DNA of 64,000 nucleotides from an uncultured Ideonella sp. (GCA_946479475.1 CAMLGG010000002.1:1-64000), one strand, 5' to 3'; numbered from the stretch's first letter, positions 34,385 to 43,479 are shown. Notes: a model not told the origin generated them from the sequence alone. Numbers and translations: made by a program.

Positions 34385-35671
34385 ATGACGTCGACGGCCA
34401 AGCCTGGACTGCCCCGGGGATTCAAGCTTCTCATCGCCACCCAGTTCAGCTCGGCGCTCGCCGACAACGCCTTGCTGATCGTGACGATCGCGCTGCTGGT
34501 GGAGCAGCGCCTGCCGGCCTGGTGGGCGCCCCTGCTGAAGTTCGGCTTCACGCTCTCCTACGTGCTGCTGGCGCCCTTCGTCGGCCCCTTGGCCGATGCC
34601 GTGCCCAAGGCCCGGCTGATGGGCTGGATGAACGCCGTCAAGGGCGCCGGGGCGCTGGCGCTGCTGCTGGGCATGAACCCGGTCCTGGCTTTCGTCGTGG
34701 TGGGCTTCGGCGCCGCGGCCTACGCGCCCTGCAAGTACGGGCTGATCACGGAGATCGTCGAGCCCGAGCGGCTCGTGGCGGCCAACGGCTGGCTCGAAGT
34801 CTCGGTGGTCTGCGCGGCGCTGTTCGGCACGGTGCTGGGCGGCGCGCTGGTCAGCCCCTGGTGGCTGGAAGGCGCGGCGGTGCAGCAGGGGGTGCGGCTG
34901 CTTTCGTCGGCCGGCGTGCCGGACGTGAGCGCGCTCGACGGCTCGATGTGCGTCCTGCTGCTGGTCTACTTCGCCGCGGGCCTTCTCAACCTGCGCGTGC
35001 CCGAGAGCGGCGCGCGCTATCCCGCCAGTGGCCTTCATCCGATGCGCCTGCTGCGCGAGTTCGGGCGCGACCACCTCAGGCTCTGGCGCGATCGCGAAGG
35101 CGGCCTCTCGCTGGCCGTCACCACCATCTTCTGGGGGCTGGGGGCCACGCTGCAGTTCGCGGTGCTGCGCTGGGCCGGCGACGTGCTGGAGCTGCCGCTG
35201 GACCGTGCCGCCTACCTGCAGGCGGCGGTCGCGATAGGCGTCGGCGTGGGCGCCACCCTGGCCGGCCGGCACGTGGCGCTCGCGCGCGCAAGCCAGATGC
35301 TACCGGCGGGCGTCGCGCTAGGCCTGCTGATGGCCGTGGTCGCCAGGGTCGATTCACTGGCGATTGCGATCCCTCTGCTGGTGATCGTCGGCGTGGTCGG
35401 CGGCCTGCTGGTGGTGCCCCTGAACGCCTTGCTGCAGCACCGCGGCCACCAGCTGCTCAGCGCCGGACGCTCAGTGGCCGTGCAGGGCTGCAGCGAGAAC
35501 GCCAGCATCCTGGCGATGCTCGCGGCCTACGCCGGGCTGATCGCGCTGGAGCTGCCGATCGTCCCGCTGATGGGCGCCTTCGGCCTGGCGATCGCCGGCG
35601 CGATGCTGGCGCTGATGCGCCGGGCGCGCCGCGGGCGGCTGCCGATGGCCACCGCCTCAGGCCAGGGGTGA
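34385..35671 (+). CDS. lplT: Lysophospholipid transporter LplT
   Basis: 428 residues, MFS fold with about twelve hydrophobic segments. Family sequence: FKLLIATQFSSALADNALLIV, KFGFTLSYVLLAPFVGPLADA and FGAAAYAPCKYGLITEIVEPERLVAANGWLE. LplT flips lysophosphatidylethanolamine to the cytoplasmic face for re-acylation. Here the acyltransferase partner (Aas) is not fused and not adjacent. It ends 15 bases inside the 3' end of the facing glycosyltransferase gene. The nearby phosphatidylserine decarboxylase makes the parent lipid, phosphatidylethanolamine. Confidence 0.88.
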   Translation: MTSTAKPGLPRGFKLLIATQFSSALADNALLIVTIALLVEQRLPAWWAPLLKFGFTLSYVLLAPFVGPLADAVPKARLMGWMNAVKGAGALALLLGMNPVLAFVVVGFGAAAYAPCKYGLITEIVEPERLVAANGWLEVSVVCAALFGTVLGGALVSPWWLEGAAVQQGVRLLSSAGVPDVSALDGSMCVLLLVYFAAGLLNLRVPESGARYPASGLHPMRLLREFGRDHLRLWRDREGGLSLAVTTIFWGLGATLQFAVLRWAGDVLELPLDRAAYLQAAVAIGVGVGATLAGRHVALARASQMLPAGVALGLLMAVVARVDSLAIAIPLLVIVGVVGGLLVVPLNALLQHRGHQLLSAGRSVAVQGCSENASILAMLAAYAGLIALELPIVPLMGAFGLAIAGAMLALMRRARRGRLPMATASGQG

Positions 35672-36904
35672 CCCGGCGGGCCTCAGGGCGGGCACCCGCA
35701 GGTCGGCCGGCTGGTGGATGGCCTCGGCGAGGATGCGCTCCAGCTGGGCGACGACGTTGTCCCAACCCAGCAGGCCGGCCGCTTCGCGCGCGGCGCACCC
35801 CATCGAGAGGCGCGCCTGGGGCGACCTTGCCAGCGCCACGGCCTGCTCGATGAAGGCGGCCTCCTGGCCGAAGGGGGCGAGCGAGCCGCTGCGCCCGTGG
35901 TCGATGATCTGCGCCGCGGCGGCGTAGTCGAAGGCCACCACCGGCAGGCCGCTGGCCATGGCCTCGGGTGTCACGTTGCCGAAGGTCTCTGTGAGGCTCG
36001 GAAAGAGGAACAGGTCCATCGAGGCGTAGTGGGCGGCGAGGTCGCGACCCGTCTGCTGGCCGGCGAAGTGCGCCTGCGGCCAGCGCGCCGCGAGCTCGGC
36101 CCGCAGGGGACCTTCGCCGACCAGCACCAGCTTCGCTTGCGGCAACTGCTGGCGGATGGCGGCGAACGTGGCCGACAGCAGGCCGAGGTTCTTCTCGTGG
36201 GCCAGGCGGCCGACGCAGCCCACCACCAGGTCGTCCGGCGCGCAGCCCCATCGGCGGCGCAGTTCCTCGCTGCGACAGGCCGGGTCGAACTGGGTGGTGT
36301 CGACGCCGCGCCGGACGACGGCCAGCCGCTTGAAGCCGGCGGCCTCCAGGTCGCGCCTCAAGGCCTCGGTCGGCACCATGGTGCACAGCGTGCGGTTATG
36401 GAACTTGCGCAGGTAGGCCATGATCGGCCGGTGCAGCCAGCCTATCCCGTAGTGGCGGCTGTAGGCATGGAAGTTGGTGCGGAAGTCGGAGCACACGGGC
36501 AGCTTCAGGTGCAGCGCGGCGTTGAGCGCGGACCAGCCGAGCGGCCCCTCGGTGGCCACGTGGACCACGTCCGGCCGCCGGGTCGACCACATCTGCACCA
36601 GCGCCCGCTTCGAAGGCATGCCCATGCGCAGGGTGGGATAGCGCGGCACGGGCAGTCCGCGCATCAGCACCTCGTGGAAGCCTGGCGTGGACTCGGCAGA
36701 CTGCCCCGCCGCCTGCCGCGGGCGGACGAGCTGGATCTCGTGGTTGCGCTCGTGCAGGCCCTGGATCATTCGGGCCAGCGTGCCGGCGACGCCGTTCACC
36801 TCGGGCGGGTAGGTCTCGGTCACGCAGGCGATGCGCAGCGAGCGCCGCGGCGCGGACAGGCTCTCGACCGTGAACGAATCCGAAGGGCGCTTGACGGTGC
36901 TCAT
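35657..36904 (-). CDS. GT4-family glycosyltransferase (PimB/MgtA-like)
   Basis: 415 residues from ATG 36904 (MSTVKRPSDSF); an upstream in-frame ATG adds 54 residues that read like noncoding DNA. GT-B fold: acceptor domain with ETYPPEVNGVAGTLARMIQGL, donor domain with VGCVGRLAHEKNLGLL and the nucleotide-sugar motif PSLTETFGNVTPEAMASGLP. VVRRGVDTTQFDP is typical of alpha-mannosyl- or glucosyltransferases acting on diacylglycerol or phosphatidylinositol-like lipids. This suggests a glycolipid product, in line with LplT and phosphatidylserine decarboxylase nearby. Divergent from the gene at 37038, sharing a 133-base regulatory gap. Confidence 0.88.
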   Translation of the reverse strand: MSTVKRPSDSFTVESLSAPRRSLRIACVTETYPPEVNGVAGTLARMIQGLHERNHEIQLVRPRQAAGQSAESTPGFHEVLMRGLPVPRYPTLRMGMPSKRALVQMWSTRRPDVVHVATEGPLGWSALNAALHLKLPVCSDFRTNFHAYSRHYGIGWLHRPIMAYLRKFHNRTLCTMVPTEALRRDLEAAGFKRLAVVRRGVDTTQFDPACRSEELRRRWGCAPDDLVVGCVGRLAHEKNLGLLSATFAAIRQQLPQAKLVLVGEGPLRAELAARWPQAHFAGQQTGRDLAAHYASMDLFLFPSLTETFGNVTPEAMASGLPVVAFDYAAAAQIIDHGRSGSLAPFGQEAAFIEQAVALARSPQARLSMGCAAREAAGLLGWDNVVAQLERILAEAIHQPADLRVPALRPAGSPLA

Positions 36905-37037
36905 GGCGCGATGCTGCCGGCCGTTGCTAACAGTTTGGTGACACCGTCCCGTCACCGCCGTTTCACACACCGCGTCCAGCATGCCGTCACGCCGTTGCCA
37001 TGCAGCGGCGACCATCGAACCACCTTGCGAGGTCCGC

Positions 37038-37646
37038 GTGAACGGCTTCTTCGAAGAGCTCTCCATCCAGCGCTGGGACGACCACCGGTACTACCACCAG
37101 AGCCGGATCAACCAGACCCTCCACCTCGTCAGCGCCATCAGCTTCCTGGTGGCCTATGCGCTGCTGTTCGTCGACCCCGCCTGGGCCGCGATCGTGGCCT
37201 GGTGCGTCTCGATGGTCACGCGGCAGGCCGGGCACTTCTTTTTCGAGCCCCGGGGCTTCGACGAGGTGAACCAGGTCACCGACGAGTACAAGGAAGACGT
37301 CAAGGTCGGCTACAACATCAGGCGCAAGATCGTGCTGATGGCCGCCTGGGCGGCGGTGCCGGCGCTGCTGTGGCTTTCGCCGAGCTTGTTCGGCTTCATC
37401 CAGCCGGCGCAGGGCTTCGTCGAGTACGCGCACGACGTCGGCATGGCCTGGTTCTTCCTCGGCGTGACCGGCCTGCTGTTCCGTGTCCTGCAGCTCGCCT
37501 GGCAGGGCAGCCTCGCCAAGGGCCTGACCTGGGCCACCAAGATCATCACCGACCCGTTCCACGACATCGCGCTGTACTACAAGGCGCCGGTGTACCTGCT
37601 GCGTGGCGAACTCCTCGACCCCATGGAGCACGTCAGGCAGCACTGA
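37038..37646 (+). CDS. Small histidine-rich membrane protein (DUF962/Mpo1-like, tentative)
   Basis: 202 residues from a GTG at 37038 (VNGFFEELSIQRWDDHRYYHQSRINQTLH), chosen because GCGAGG lies eight to nine bases upstream; an ATG at 36981 lacks a site. Four hydrophobic segments are evident (SAISFLVAYALLF, AWAAIVAWCVSMV, VLMAAWAAVPALLWL, AWFFLGVTGLLF). Conserved-looking polar positions near the membrane, HQSRINQTLH and RQAGHFFFEPRG, resemble the histidine/asparagine pattern of DUF962 (Mpo1) non-haem-iron fatty-acid dioxygenases. The match is partial. Lipid oxidation or hydroxylation is therefore only a suggestion. Confidence 0.6.
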   Translation: MNGFFEELSIQRWDDHRYYHQSRINQTLHLVSAISFLVAYALLFVDPAWAAIVAWCVSMVTRQAGHFFFEPRGFDEVNQVTDEYKEDVKVGYNIRRKIVLMAAWAAVPALLWLSPSLFGFIQPAQGFVEYAHDVGMAWFFLGVTGLLFRVLQLAWQGSLAKGLTWATKIITDPFHDIALYYKAPVYLLRGELLDPMEHVRQH

Positions 37647-37669
37647 CCGCGCCGTTCTCTCGACGGCAG

Positions 37670-37694
37670 AAGGGCCGGCTTCGCGCCGGCCTTC
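37670..37694. terminator. Bidirectional stem-loop between converging genes
   Basis: GGCCGGC (37673-37679) pairs with GCCGGCC (37685-37691) around TTCGC, extended by AAG/CTT with one bulge. It lies between the converging genes ending at 37646 and 37700. T-runs are weak on both sides. Confidence 0.6.
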
Positions 37695-37699
37695 GTTCG

Positions 37700-39379
37700 T
37701 CAAGGCCGCTTGAAGCGCCGGCTCAGCAGCTCCTTCAGGATGCCCCGGCGGATCTGCTTGTCGGACTGCGCCGCGCCAGCCCACCACCAGCCGTCGTCGC
37801 GCATCTGCTTTGCGGCCGCGACGAAGCGCTCCAGCACCGCGTCCACATCCGCATCCCGGTAGTTGAGGCTGAAGATCAGGCGCCCGGTGCCGACCCAGCT
37901 CAAGGCCAGCCCATGCCAGCGAAGGTAGTACTGCAGCATCCAGTTGTAGCGCGAAGGCTCGGTGTAGCTCACCGTCCAGATGGACGAGAGGTTGCTGAAG
38001 CGCACCGGCAGGTCCTCCGCGGCCATGCGCTGGTTGAATCGTTCGCAGCGTGCGTTCCAGCCCTCTTCCAGCCCCAGGTAGAGCTCGCGCACCGGCGCCG
38101 TGTCGAGCCGGCGAAGGAAGGCCAGCATCGCGTTCACCACGTAGGGGTGGGCATTGAAGGTGCCGCGGGCGAAACAGAGGTCGGCAGGCCGCTGGGGGCG
38201 GAAGCGCTGCATCAGCGCATCGCGCCCGCAGACCACGCCCACCGGCAGGCCGCCGCCCAGCGTCTTGCCATAGGTGACCAGGTCGGCTTGCACGCCAAAG
38301 TATTCCTGCGCACCACCGGGGGCCAGGCGGAAGCCGACGAAGACCTCGTCGAAGATCAGCACGATGCCGCGCTCGCTGCAGACCCGGCGCAGCTCCTTCA
38401 GCCAGGCGGCGTAGGCCTCGCGTTCGAAGCCGGCCCGGCGGCTGGAGTCGACGAGCGAGGAGTCGCCCGGCGCGGCCTTGTTCGGGTGCAGGGCCTGCAG
38501 GGGGTTGACGAGAACGCAGGCGATGTCGCGCCGCGTGGCCAGCACGTTCAGGCTCTTCGGGTCCATGTCCTTCAGCGTGTAGGTCTCGCGCACCGGCGCC
38601 GGGTTGCCGGGGCCGGGCTGCACGTCCTCCCACCAGCCGTGGTAGGCGCCGCAGAAGCGGACGAGGTGCGTGCGCTTCGTGTGGTAGCGCGCCAGCCGGA
38701 CGGCCTGCATCACGGCCTCGGTGCCGGACATGTGGAAGCTCACGGCGTCATGACCCGAGATGCGCCTGAGCCGCTGGACCACCTCCAGCATCGCGGGGTG
38801 GTAGGCGCCGAGCACGGGGCCCAGCGCTCGTGCGCGGGCCACCGCCTCGTCGATGCAATCCTTGTAGGCGTCGTAGCCCAGCAGGTTGACGCCGTAGGAG
38901 CCGGCGAGGTCGAAGAAGACGTTCCCGTCGAGATCCTCCACCGTCACGCCGGAGGACGACTGCAGCACCGCGCCGACACCCAGGTGCTCGCGCAGGTAGG
39001 GGCTGTACTGGAAGGGCACGCGGTAGCTGCCGGTGAAGCGCAGGTCCGGCAGGCTCTCGCGCAGCTCGGCCGTGGCGGCGAGGCTGCGGGGATAGCGCTG
39101 GCGGAAGCCCTCGGCCAGCTGAAGCAGGCCGGCGCGGCGCAGGCCCTGCACATCCGCCGGCGCGCCGTCGGAGCCGAAGAACGCGGCCTCGTCGTAGGCG
39201 TAGCCTGGGATCATCGACGCGACCCGCTTGGCGATGCGTGCATGCCCGGCCAGCGAGCGGTGCTTGGCGCGCGAGAGCTGCAGGCGCGCGTGCGCCTTGG
39301 GCAGCAGCCACGCCAGGCTGGCGGCGGCCACGGCGGTCAGCGTCCAGGAGGCCGGCGGGGCCAGGAGGGTTTCATTCAT
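37700..39379 (-). CDS. Membrane-anchored class-III PLP enzyme (glutamate-1-semialdehyde aminomutase-like)
   Basis: 559 residues from ATG 39379 (MNETLLAPP); ATGs at 39391 and 39403 are alternatives. A hydrophobic N-terminal segment (SWTLTAVAAASLAWLLP) and about 100 extra residues precede the aminotransferase fold, unusual for this family. PLP motifs: GTEAVMQAVRLARYHTKRTH, IFDEVFVGFR and the Schiff-base lysine in VTYGKTLGGGLPVG. The family includes glutamate-1-semialdehyde aminomutase and ornithine-like transaminases. The anchor and the divergent phosphatidylserine decarboxylase 50 bases away suggest it acts on a membrane-bound amino substrate, but no substrate can be named. Confidence 0.82.
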   Translation of the reverse strand: MNETLLAPPASWTLTAVAAASLAWLLPKAHARLQLSRAKHRSLAGHARIAKRVASMIPGYAYDEAAFFGSDGAPADVQGLRRAGLLQLAEGFRQRYPRSLAATAELRESLPDLRFTGSYRVPFQYSPYLREHLGVGAVLQSSSGVTVEDLDGNVFFDLAGSYGVNLLGYDAYKDCIDEAVARARALGPVLGAYHPAMLEVVQRLRRISGHDAVSFHMSGTEAVMQAVRLARYHTKRTHLVRFCGAYHGWWEDVQPGPGNPAPVRETYTLKDMDPKSLNVLATRRDIACVLVNPLQALHPNKAAPGDSSLVDSSRRAGFEREAYAAWLKELRRVCSERGIVLIFDEVFVGFRLAPGGAQEYFGVQADLVTYGKTLGGGLPVGVVCGRDALMQRFRPQRPADLCFARGTFNAHPYVVNAMLAFLRRLDTAPVRELYLGLEEGWNARCERFNQRMAAEDLPVRFSNLSSIWTVSYTEPSRYNWMLQYYLRWHGLALSWVGTGRLIFSLNYRDADVDAVLERFVAAAKQMRDDGWWWAGAAQSDKQIRRGILKELLSRRFKRP

Positions 39380-39429
39380 GTGTCGTTCCATGGTCCACAA
39401 CACTGCCGATCTGATCCGATGGCCTTGAC

Positions 39430-40377
39430 ATGCCGATGAAAACCTCCGGCTTTCGCCGCCTGCTGCAGCAGGAGGACCTGAACTTCCTCCTGACCAACCG
39501 CGTGCCCCGCATCGCGCTGACCCGCTTCATGGGCTGGTTCAGCCAGATCCGCAACCCGTGGCTGGCCCGCCTGTCGATCGCGGTGTGGCGCCTGTTCACC
39601 GACCTCGACCTGAGCGAAGCTCGCCAGCAGCGTTACGCCAGCCTGCACGAGTGCTTCATCCGCGAGCTCAAGCCGGGCGCACGCACCGTGGACCCGGACC
39701 CGGCGATGATGACCAGCCCGTGCGACGCCATCGTCGGTGCCTGCGGCACGCTCGAAGGCTCGACGGTGCTGCAGGCCAAGGGCTTCCCGTACCGCATCGA
39801 GGAGCTCTTCGGGCCCAGCCAGGACACGAGGCCCTTCCACGGCGGCCGGTACGTGACGCTGCGTCTGACGTCGGCGATGTACCACCGCTTCCATGCGCCG
39901 GCCGACGCGGTGGTCGAGCACGTGACGCACCTGAGCGGCGACACCTGGAACGTGAACCCGATCGCGCTGAAGCGGGTGGAGCGGCTGTTCTGCCGCAACG
40001 AGCGGGCGGTGCTGAACCTGCGGCTAAAGGGCGGTGCGCCGGTCGCGCTGGTGCCCGTCGCGGCGATCCTCGTGGCCAGCCTGCGGCTGCACTTCGCGGA
40101 CCTGCTGCTGCACGTGCGCTACCAGGGGCCGAACGAGATCGACTGCCACGAGGCGGTGACCAAGGGCCAGGAGCTCGGCTGGTTCCAGCACGGCTCGACC
40201 ATCATCGTCTTCGCGCCGCCGGGCTTCGAGCTGGCGCCGGGGATTGCCCCCGGCGCCCGCATCCGCATGGGGCAGGCGCTGATGAGGATGGCATCGGAGG
40301 AGGGGGCGGCCTCCCGGCCGCCCCTTGCTCAGAGCAGCAGCCAGGCCAGCGCGGCGCCTATCGGCAGCGACACGTAA
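39430..40377 (+). CDS. psd: Phosphatidylserine decarboxylase (pyruvoyl enzyme)
   Basis: 315 residues. It makes phosphatidylethanolamine from phosphatidylserine at the inner membrane. It self-cleaves at G255-S256 in FQHGSTIIVF (E. coli has LGST) to form the pyruvoyl group. The self-cleavage triad partners are D99 (SPCDAIVG) and H155 (YHRFHAPAD). The C-terminal about 25 residues after the alpha chain are serine/alanine-rich and are read through a 49-base overlap with the 3' end of the facing chromate transporter gene, so they may be a recent extension. Divergent from the PLP enzyme; possibly one lipid-headgroup unit. Confidence 0.9.
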   Translation: MPMKTSGFRRLLQQEDLNFLLTNRVPRIALTRFMGWFSQIRNPWLARLSIAVWRLFTDLDLSEARQQRYASLHECFIRELKPGARTVDPDPAMMTSPCDAIVGACGTLEGSTVLQAKGFPYRIEELFGPSQDTRPFHGGRYVTLRLTSAMYHRFHAPADAVVEHVTHLSGDTWNVNPIALKRVERLFCRNERAVLNLRLKGGAPVALVPVAAILVASLRLHFADLLLHVRYQGPNEIDCHEAVTKGQELGWFQHGSTIIVFAPPGFELAPGIAPGARIRMGQALMRMASEEGAASRPPLAQSSSQASAAPIGSDT

Positions 40378-41555
40378 GGCGGCAGCTTGAAGCGCCACAC
40401 CAGCACCCAGGCGGCGCAGGTGAGGGCGACCGACTGCCAGGCCTGGGCCTTGAAAGGCATCTTCAGGAGCAGCGAGATGGCCGCTCCGGCGATCAGCCCC
40501 ACCACGGCGCAGCGCACGCCGATCATCGCGTGCTGGAACAGGCGCGAGCCCTTGAGCCGGTCGGCCACGCCGTTCGCGCCGAGCGCGATCAGCGCGGTGG
40601 GCAGGTAGATGCCCAGCGTTGCCGCCAACGCACCGGCGAGGCCGGCCGCCTGCATGCCGGTGAAGGTGGCGATGCTGAGGATCGGCCCGGGCGTGAGCTG
40701 GCTTGCCGCGAGGCCGGCGCTGAAGCCGGCGTGATCCAGCCAGCCGAGCTTGTCGACGATCAGCCCCTCCAGCAGCGGCACCATCACCAGGCCGCCGCCG
40801 AACAGCGTCGTGCCTATGCCGGCGAAGGCCAGGCCGACCTTGGCCACCAGGGCCTCGGGCAGCAGGGCCGGCACCACCTGGAAGACGGCCAGGCCGATGG
40901 GCGCGAAGCACAGCAGCATCTCCAGCGGCTTCAGGTGGCGGCCGGCGGCATGCGCCACCAGCTTGGGCGCCGGGAAGAGGAAGCACGAGGCCACCGCGCC
41001 CAGGGCCAGCACGTAGACCGGCGAGACCCAGGATGGGAGCACCAGCAGCAGCACGCAGGTCACCGCCGCCAGCGCCTTCTCCTTCCCGCCGGGCGTGGCC
41101 TTCCTGGACTGCATGAAGGCCGCCTGGCCGAGGATCATCGCCAGGGGCGGCAGCACGCCGACGGTGACCGCCCGCAGCACGTCCGGGTAACCCGACAGGT
41201 ACGAGTAGCCCGCCCAGATCGCCACGATGATGGCAAAGCCCGGCAGCACGATGCCGGCCAGGGCGGCCGCGAAGCCGCTCCAGCCGGCGATGCGGTGCCC
41301 CATCACGGCAATCGCGTTCACCGCCTGCGGGCCGGGCAGCATGGTGACCAGCGCGATCAGGTCGAGGAACTCCTTCTCGCCGAGCCACTGGCGCTGCTTG
41401 ACGAAGCGCTCCTGCGCTTGCGCCAGCAAGGCCATGAAGCCGCCCCAGGCCGTGAGTCCGAGCAGGACGCAGTCGGCGAAGAGGCGGCCCGGACTCGGCG
41501 GGACGAGCGGCTGGGGCAGCGGGTTCACCGCTGCAGTTTCAGTCATCTCGCTCAT
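40329..41555 (-). CDS. chrA: Chromate transporter ChrA (two-domain)
   Basis: 408 residues with two homologous CHR halves. The first has LGLTAWGGFMALLAQAQERFV and MLPGPQAVNAIAVMGHR; the second has GIGTTLFGGGLVMVPLLEGL and QLTPGPILSIATFTG. This is the long-chain CHR family, which exports chromate or takes up sulfate analogues through the inner membrane. The first half has a GWSGFAAALAG stretch as usual. It follows the sulfotransferase gene on the same strand by eleven bases, so a sulfate/chromate link is conceivable, since both deal with oxyanion sulfur chemistry. Confidence 0.9.
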   Translation of the reverse strand: MSEMTETAAVNPLPQPLVPPSPGRLFADCVLLGLTAWGGFMALLAQAQERFVKQRQWLGEKEFLDLIALVTMLPGPQAVNAIAVMGHRIAGWSGFAAALAGIVLPGFAIIVAIWAGYSYLSGYPDVLRAVTVGVLPPLAMILGQAAFMQSRKATPGGKEKALAAVTCVLLLVLPSWVSPVYVLALGAVASCFLFPAPKLVAHAAGRHLKPLEMLLCFAPIGLAVFQVVPALLPEALVAKVGLAFAGIGTTLFGGGLVMVPLLEGLIVDKLGWLDHAGFSAGLAASQLTPGPILSIATFTGMQAAGLAGALAATLGIYLPTALIALGANGVADRLKGSRLFQHAMIGVRCAVVGLIAGAAISLLLKMPFKAQAWQSVALTCAAWVLVWRFKLPPYVSLPIGAALAWLLL

Positions 41556-41566
41556 CCGTCGTCACC

Positions 41567-42577
41567 TCAGGCGCTCACGAGCCGCGAACGGATCGAGGCG
41601 AGCAGGTCATCCTGCGGCTTGCGGGCGGCGATGTCCTCGGGCGGCAGCTCCTCCTTGACCGCGGCCTTGCGCTGCTTGTTCTCGGCGTCGAGCGCGGCCT
41701 TCGCGGCGGCGTCGTAGTGGCGTTGCTCGACGGTCCGGCTGACGAACTCGAGGTCGTAGCCGAGTTCCGTCAGGGAGCGCCCGGCGACGGATTCGAAGTC
41801 GACGACCTGGTCCTGGGTCATGCCGCTGAGCCACTTCTTGGTGTTGGTCGCCATCACCGGCTTCTTCACGTTCTCCCACATCTTGCCGGAGGCCGCGGTC
41901 TTGCTCGCCTCCTCCGACGAGTGGAAGTCGAGCATGGCCGGGTTGAACTCGATGCCCAGCCAGCGGCACAGCAGGCGCAGGGTCGACTCCGGGTTGCTCG
42001 TCAGTTCCTCGTACGACAGCGCGAGGTACTGCGCGGCCGGCACGCGACGGCCGCACTCCAGCGCAAGCTGTTGCTCCTGGTCCCACTGCCGGGCCACGTG
42101 GTAGGCCGTCTTCTCGCCCACCACGGCCTTGAGGAACGACAGGCACACGTCGCGTCCGTCGCGGTAGAGGTAGAGGTAGCGAGCGTCCGTTCCGAAGTAG
42201 CGCTCGATCTCTGGGAGAAAGTGGACGTTGGCCAGCGACTTGCACATCCAGTCCGGCTTGCCGTAGCTCTCGGCCATGTGGTCCATGATCGAGCCGAAGA
42301 CCGCGACCAGGCTGTTGTCGCGGCAGCGCGCACGGATGTTCGCGCGGTCGAAGTCGACGCCCCAGGAGACGGGGTTCACCTCGACCAGCCTCACGACGTC
42401 GTCGACCAGGCGCACGAAGTTCGCCTCCTCGGCCAGGTTGCCGTAGGCCGGCAGCAGGGGAGTGAAGCGCTCCAGGATGTGGGGCGGATGGGGAGCAGCG
42501 ATCGTCGGCGCCTGGTTGACCATCAAGCGCAGCAGGTTCGAGCCCGAGCGCTGGGTGCCGATCATGAAGACTTTCAT
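41567..42577 (-). CDS. PAPS-dependent sulfotransferase family protein
   Basis: 336 residues from ATG 42577; an ATG at 42598 is possible. The PAPS-binding loop GTQRSGSNLLRLMVNQAP lies at the N-terminus and the 3'-phosphate site YRDGRDVCLSFLKAVVG lies near the middle. This is the bacterial sulfotransferase-1/3 fold that moves a sulfo group from PAPS to a hydroxyl or amine. The C-terminus is a charged helix (AAKAALDAENKQRKAAVKEE). Upstream lies a short ATTGATTGATTGAG run. The acceptor is unknown. ChrA follows on the same strand. Confidence 0.85.
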   Translation of the reverse strand: MKVFMIGTQRSGSNLLRLMVNQAPTIAAPHPPHILERFTPLLPAYGNLAEEANFVRLVDDVVRLVEVNPVSWGVDFDRANIRARCRDNSLVAVFGSIMDHMAESYGKPDWMCKSLANVHFLPEIERYFGTDARYLYLYRDGRDVCLSFLKAVVGEKTAYHVARQWDQEQQLALECGRRVPAAQYLALSYEELTSNPESTLRLLCRWLGIEFNPAMLDFHSSEEASKTAASGKMWENVKKPVMATNTKKWLSGMTQDQVVDFESVAGRSLTELGYDLEFVSRTVEQRHYDAAAKAALDAENKQRKAAVKEELPPEDIAARKPQDDLLASIRSRLVSA

Positions 42578-42773
42578 TGCAGGTGGCCTCTCTGTCATTG
42601 ATTGATTGAGCGATTGAGCCTCGCGCGCGCTGGCATCCGCGCGCGCGACCCCCCATCGGCCGCCAGGAGAGGCGTTGAAGTACCGCCGTGTAATTCTTTG
42701 TCGGGACTTCTTGACTCCCATCAGTCGGCTTGATGAGGGGCCCGATTCTCGGTGCTGATCACTCGTTCAAGTC

Positions 42774-42800
42774 TCAAGCCGATGGCGAAGATGCCGATAG
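42774..42800 (+). promoter_or_regulatory. Sigma-28 (FliA)-type promoter ahead of the chemotaxis genes
   Basis: TCAAGCCG, 11 bases, then GCCGATAG matches the flagellar sigma-28 consensus (TAAAGTTT-N11-GCCGATAA) at 7 of 8 in the -10 and at the key TnAAG of the -35. It lies 60 bases ahead of the start at 42861 and fits co-expression with motility. Confidence 0.7.
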
Positions 42801-42860
42801 CGCAAACGGTGGCTCCGCCCCGCAGCCTCTCCGCCTAACTCTTCAACCACAGGGATAACC

Positions 42861-43415
42861 ATGACCTCCATTTCGCGCCTGGCCACGCTGGTGGCCGCTT
42901 CCACCCTCGCCTGGGCCTGCGCCGCCGGCAGCGTCTTCGCCGCCGGCCTGCCCGCCGACGTGCAATCCAAGGTAGACAAGGCCAGGAAGCACCTGGTCGA
43001 CCTCGCCGCCGATCCCGGCGTCGTGGCTGCCGTGCGCGAGGCCAACAGCCGCGACACCGGCGGCATGAACAACGGCAAGTGGATCGAGCTGCCCGACACC
43101 GATCCGGCCGTCAAGGCCACGCTGACCACCAAGATGAGCCAGCAGATCGCCAAGTGGGAGCAGGCCGACGACACGGTCAACAAGATCATCCTGCGCGACC
43201 AGAAGGGCAACCTGATCGCCGCCAGCGTGCGACCGCTGATCTTCAACAACGCCAACCGGCCGGTCTTCGCCAACGCGATCAAGGGCCAGGCCTGGAACGC
43301 CGACGAGGTCAAGCCCGACACGTCGACCCAGATCCCGAGCGTGCACGTCTCGGCGCCGGTGATGGACGGCGGCAAGCCCATCGGCGTGCTGCACGCCGGC
43401 GTGACCGCCAAGTAA
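42861..43415 (+). CDS. Secreted single-Cache/PDC-like sensor protein
   Basis: 184 residues with a Sec signal (MTSISRLATLVAASTLAWACAAGSVFA-A). The mature part looks like an isolated Cache/PDC sensor: VQSKVDKARKHLVDLAADPGVV, a central ADDTVNKIILRDQKGNLIAAS strand pair and the end SVHVSAPVMDGGKPIGVLHAGVTA. In chemoreceptors this domain is normally inside the periplasmic part, but here it is soluble and lacks any membrane or signalling part. It lies 64 bases ahead of the chemoreceptor gene behind a sigma-28 promoter. It may bind ligand and present it to the receptor, as binding proteins do for Tar or Tsr. Confidence 0.75.
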   Translation: MTSISRLATLVAASTLAWACAAGSVFAAGLPADVQSKVDKARKHLVDLAADPGVVAAVREANSRDTGGMNNGKWIELPDTDPAVKATLTTKMSQQIAKWEQADDTVNKIILRDQKGNLIAASVRPLIFNNANRPVFANAIKGQAWNADEVKPDTSTQIPSVHVSAPVMDGGKPIGVLHAGVTAK

Positions 43416-43479
43416 GCGCCTCACCGGGTAGACCACGCGGCGGCCGGGCAGTCCCGGCCCGCCGCAGGAGCGACACATC

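Noticed and set aside
42594..42616. ATTG tetranucleotide run upstream of the sulfotransferase as a phase-variation tract
   Set aside because: Only about three uninterrupted units, too short to expect slippage.
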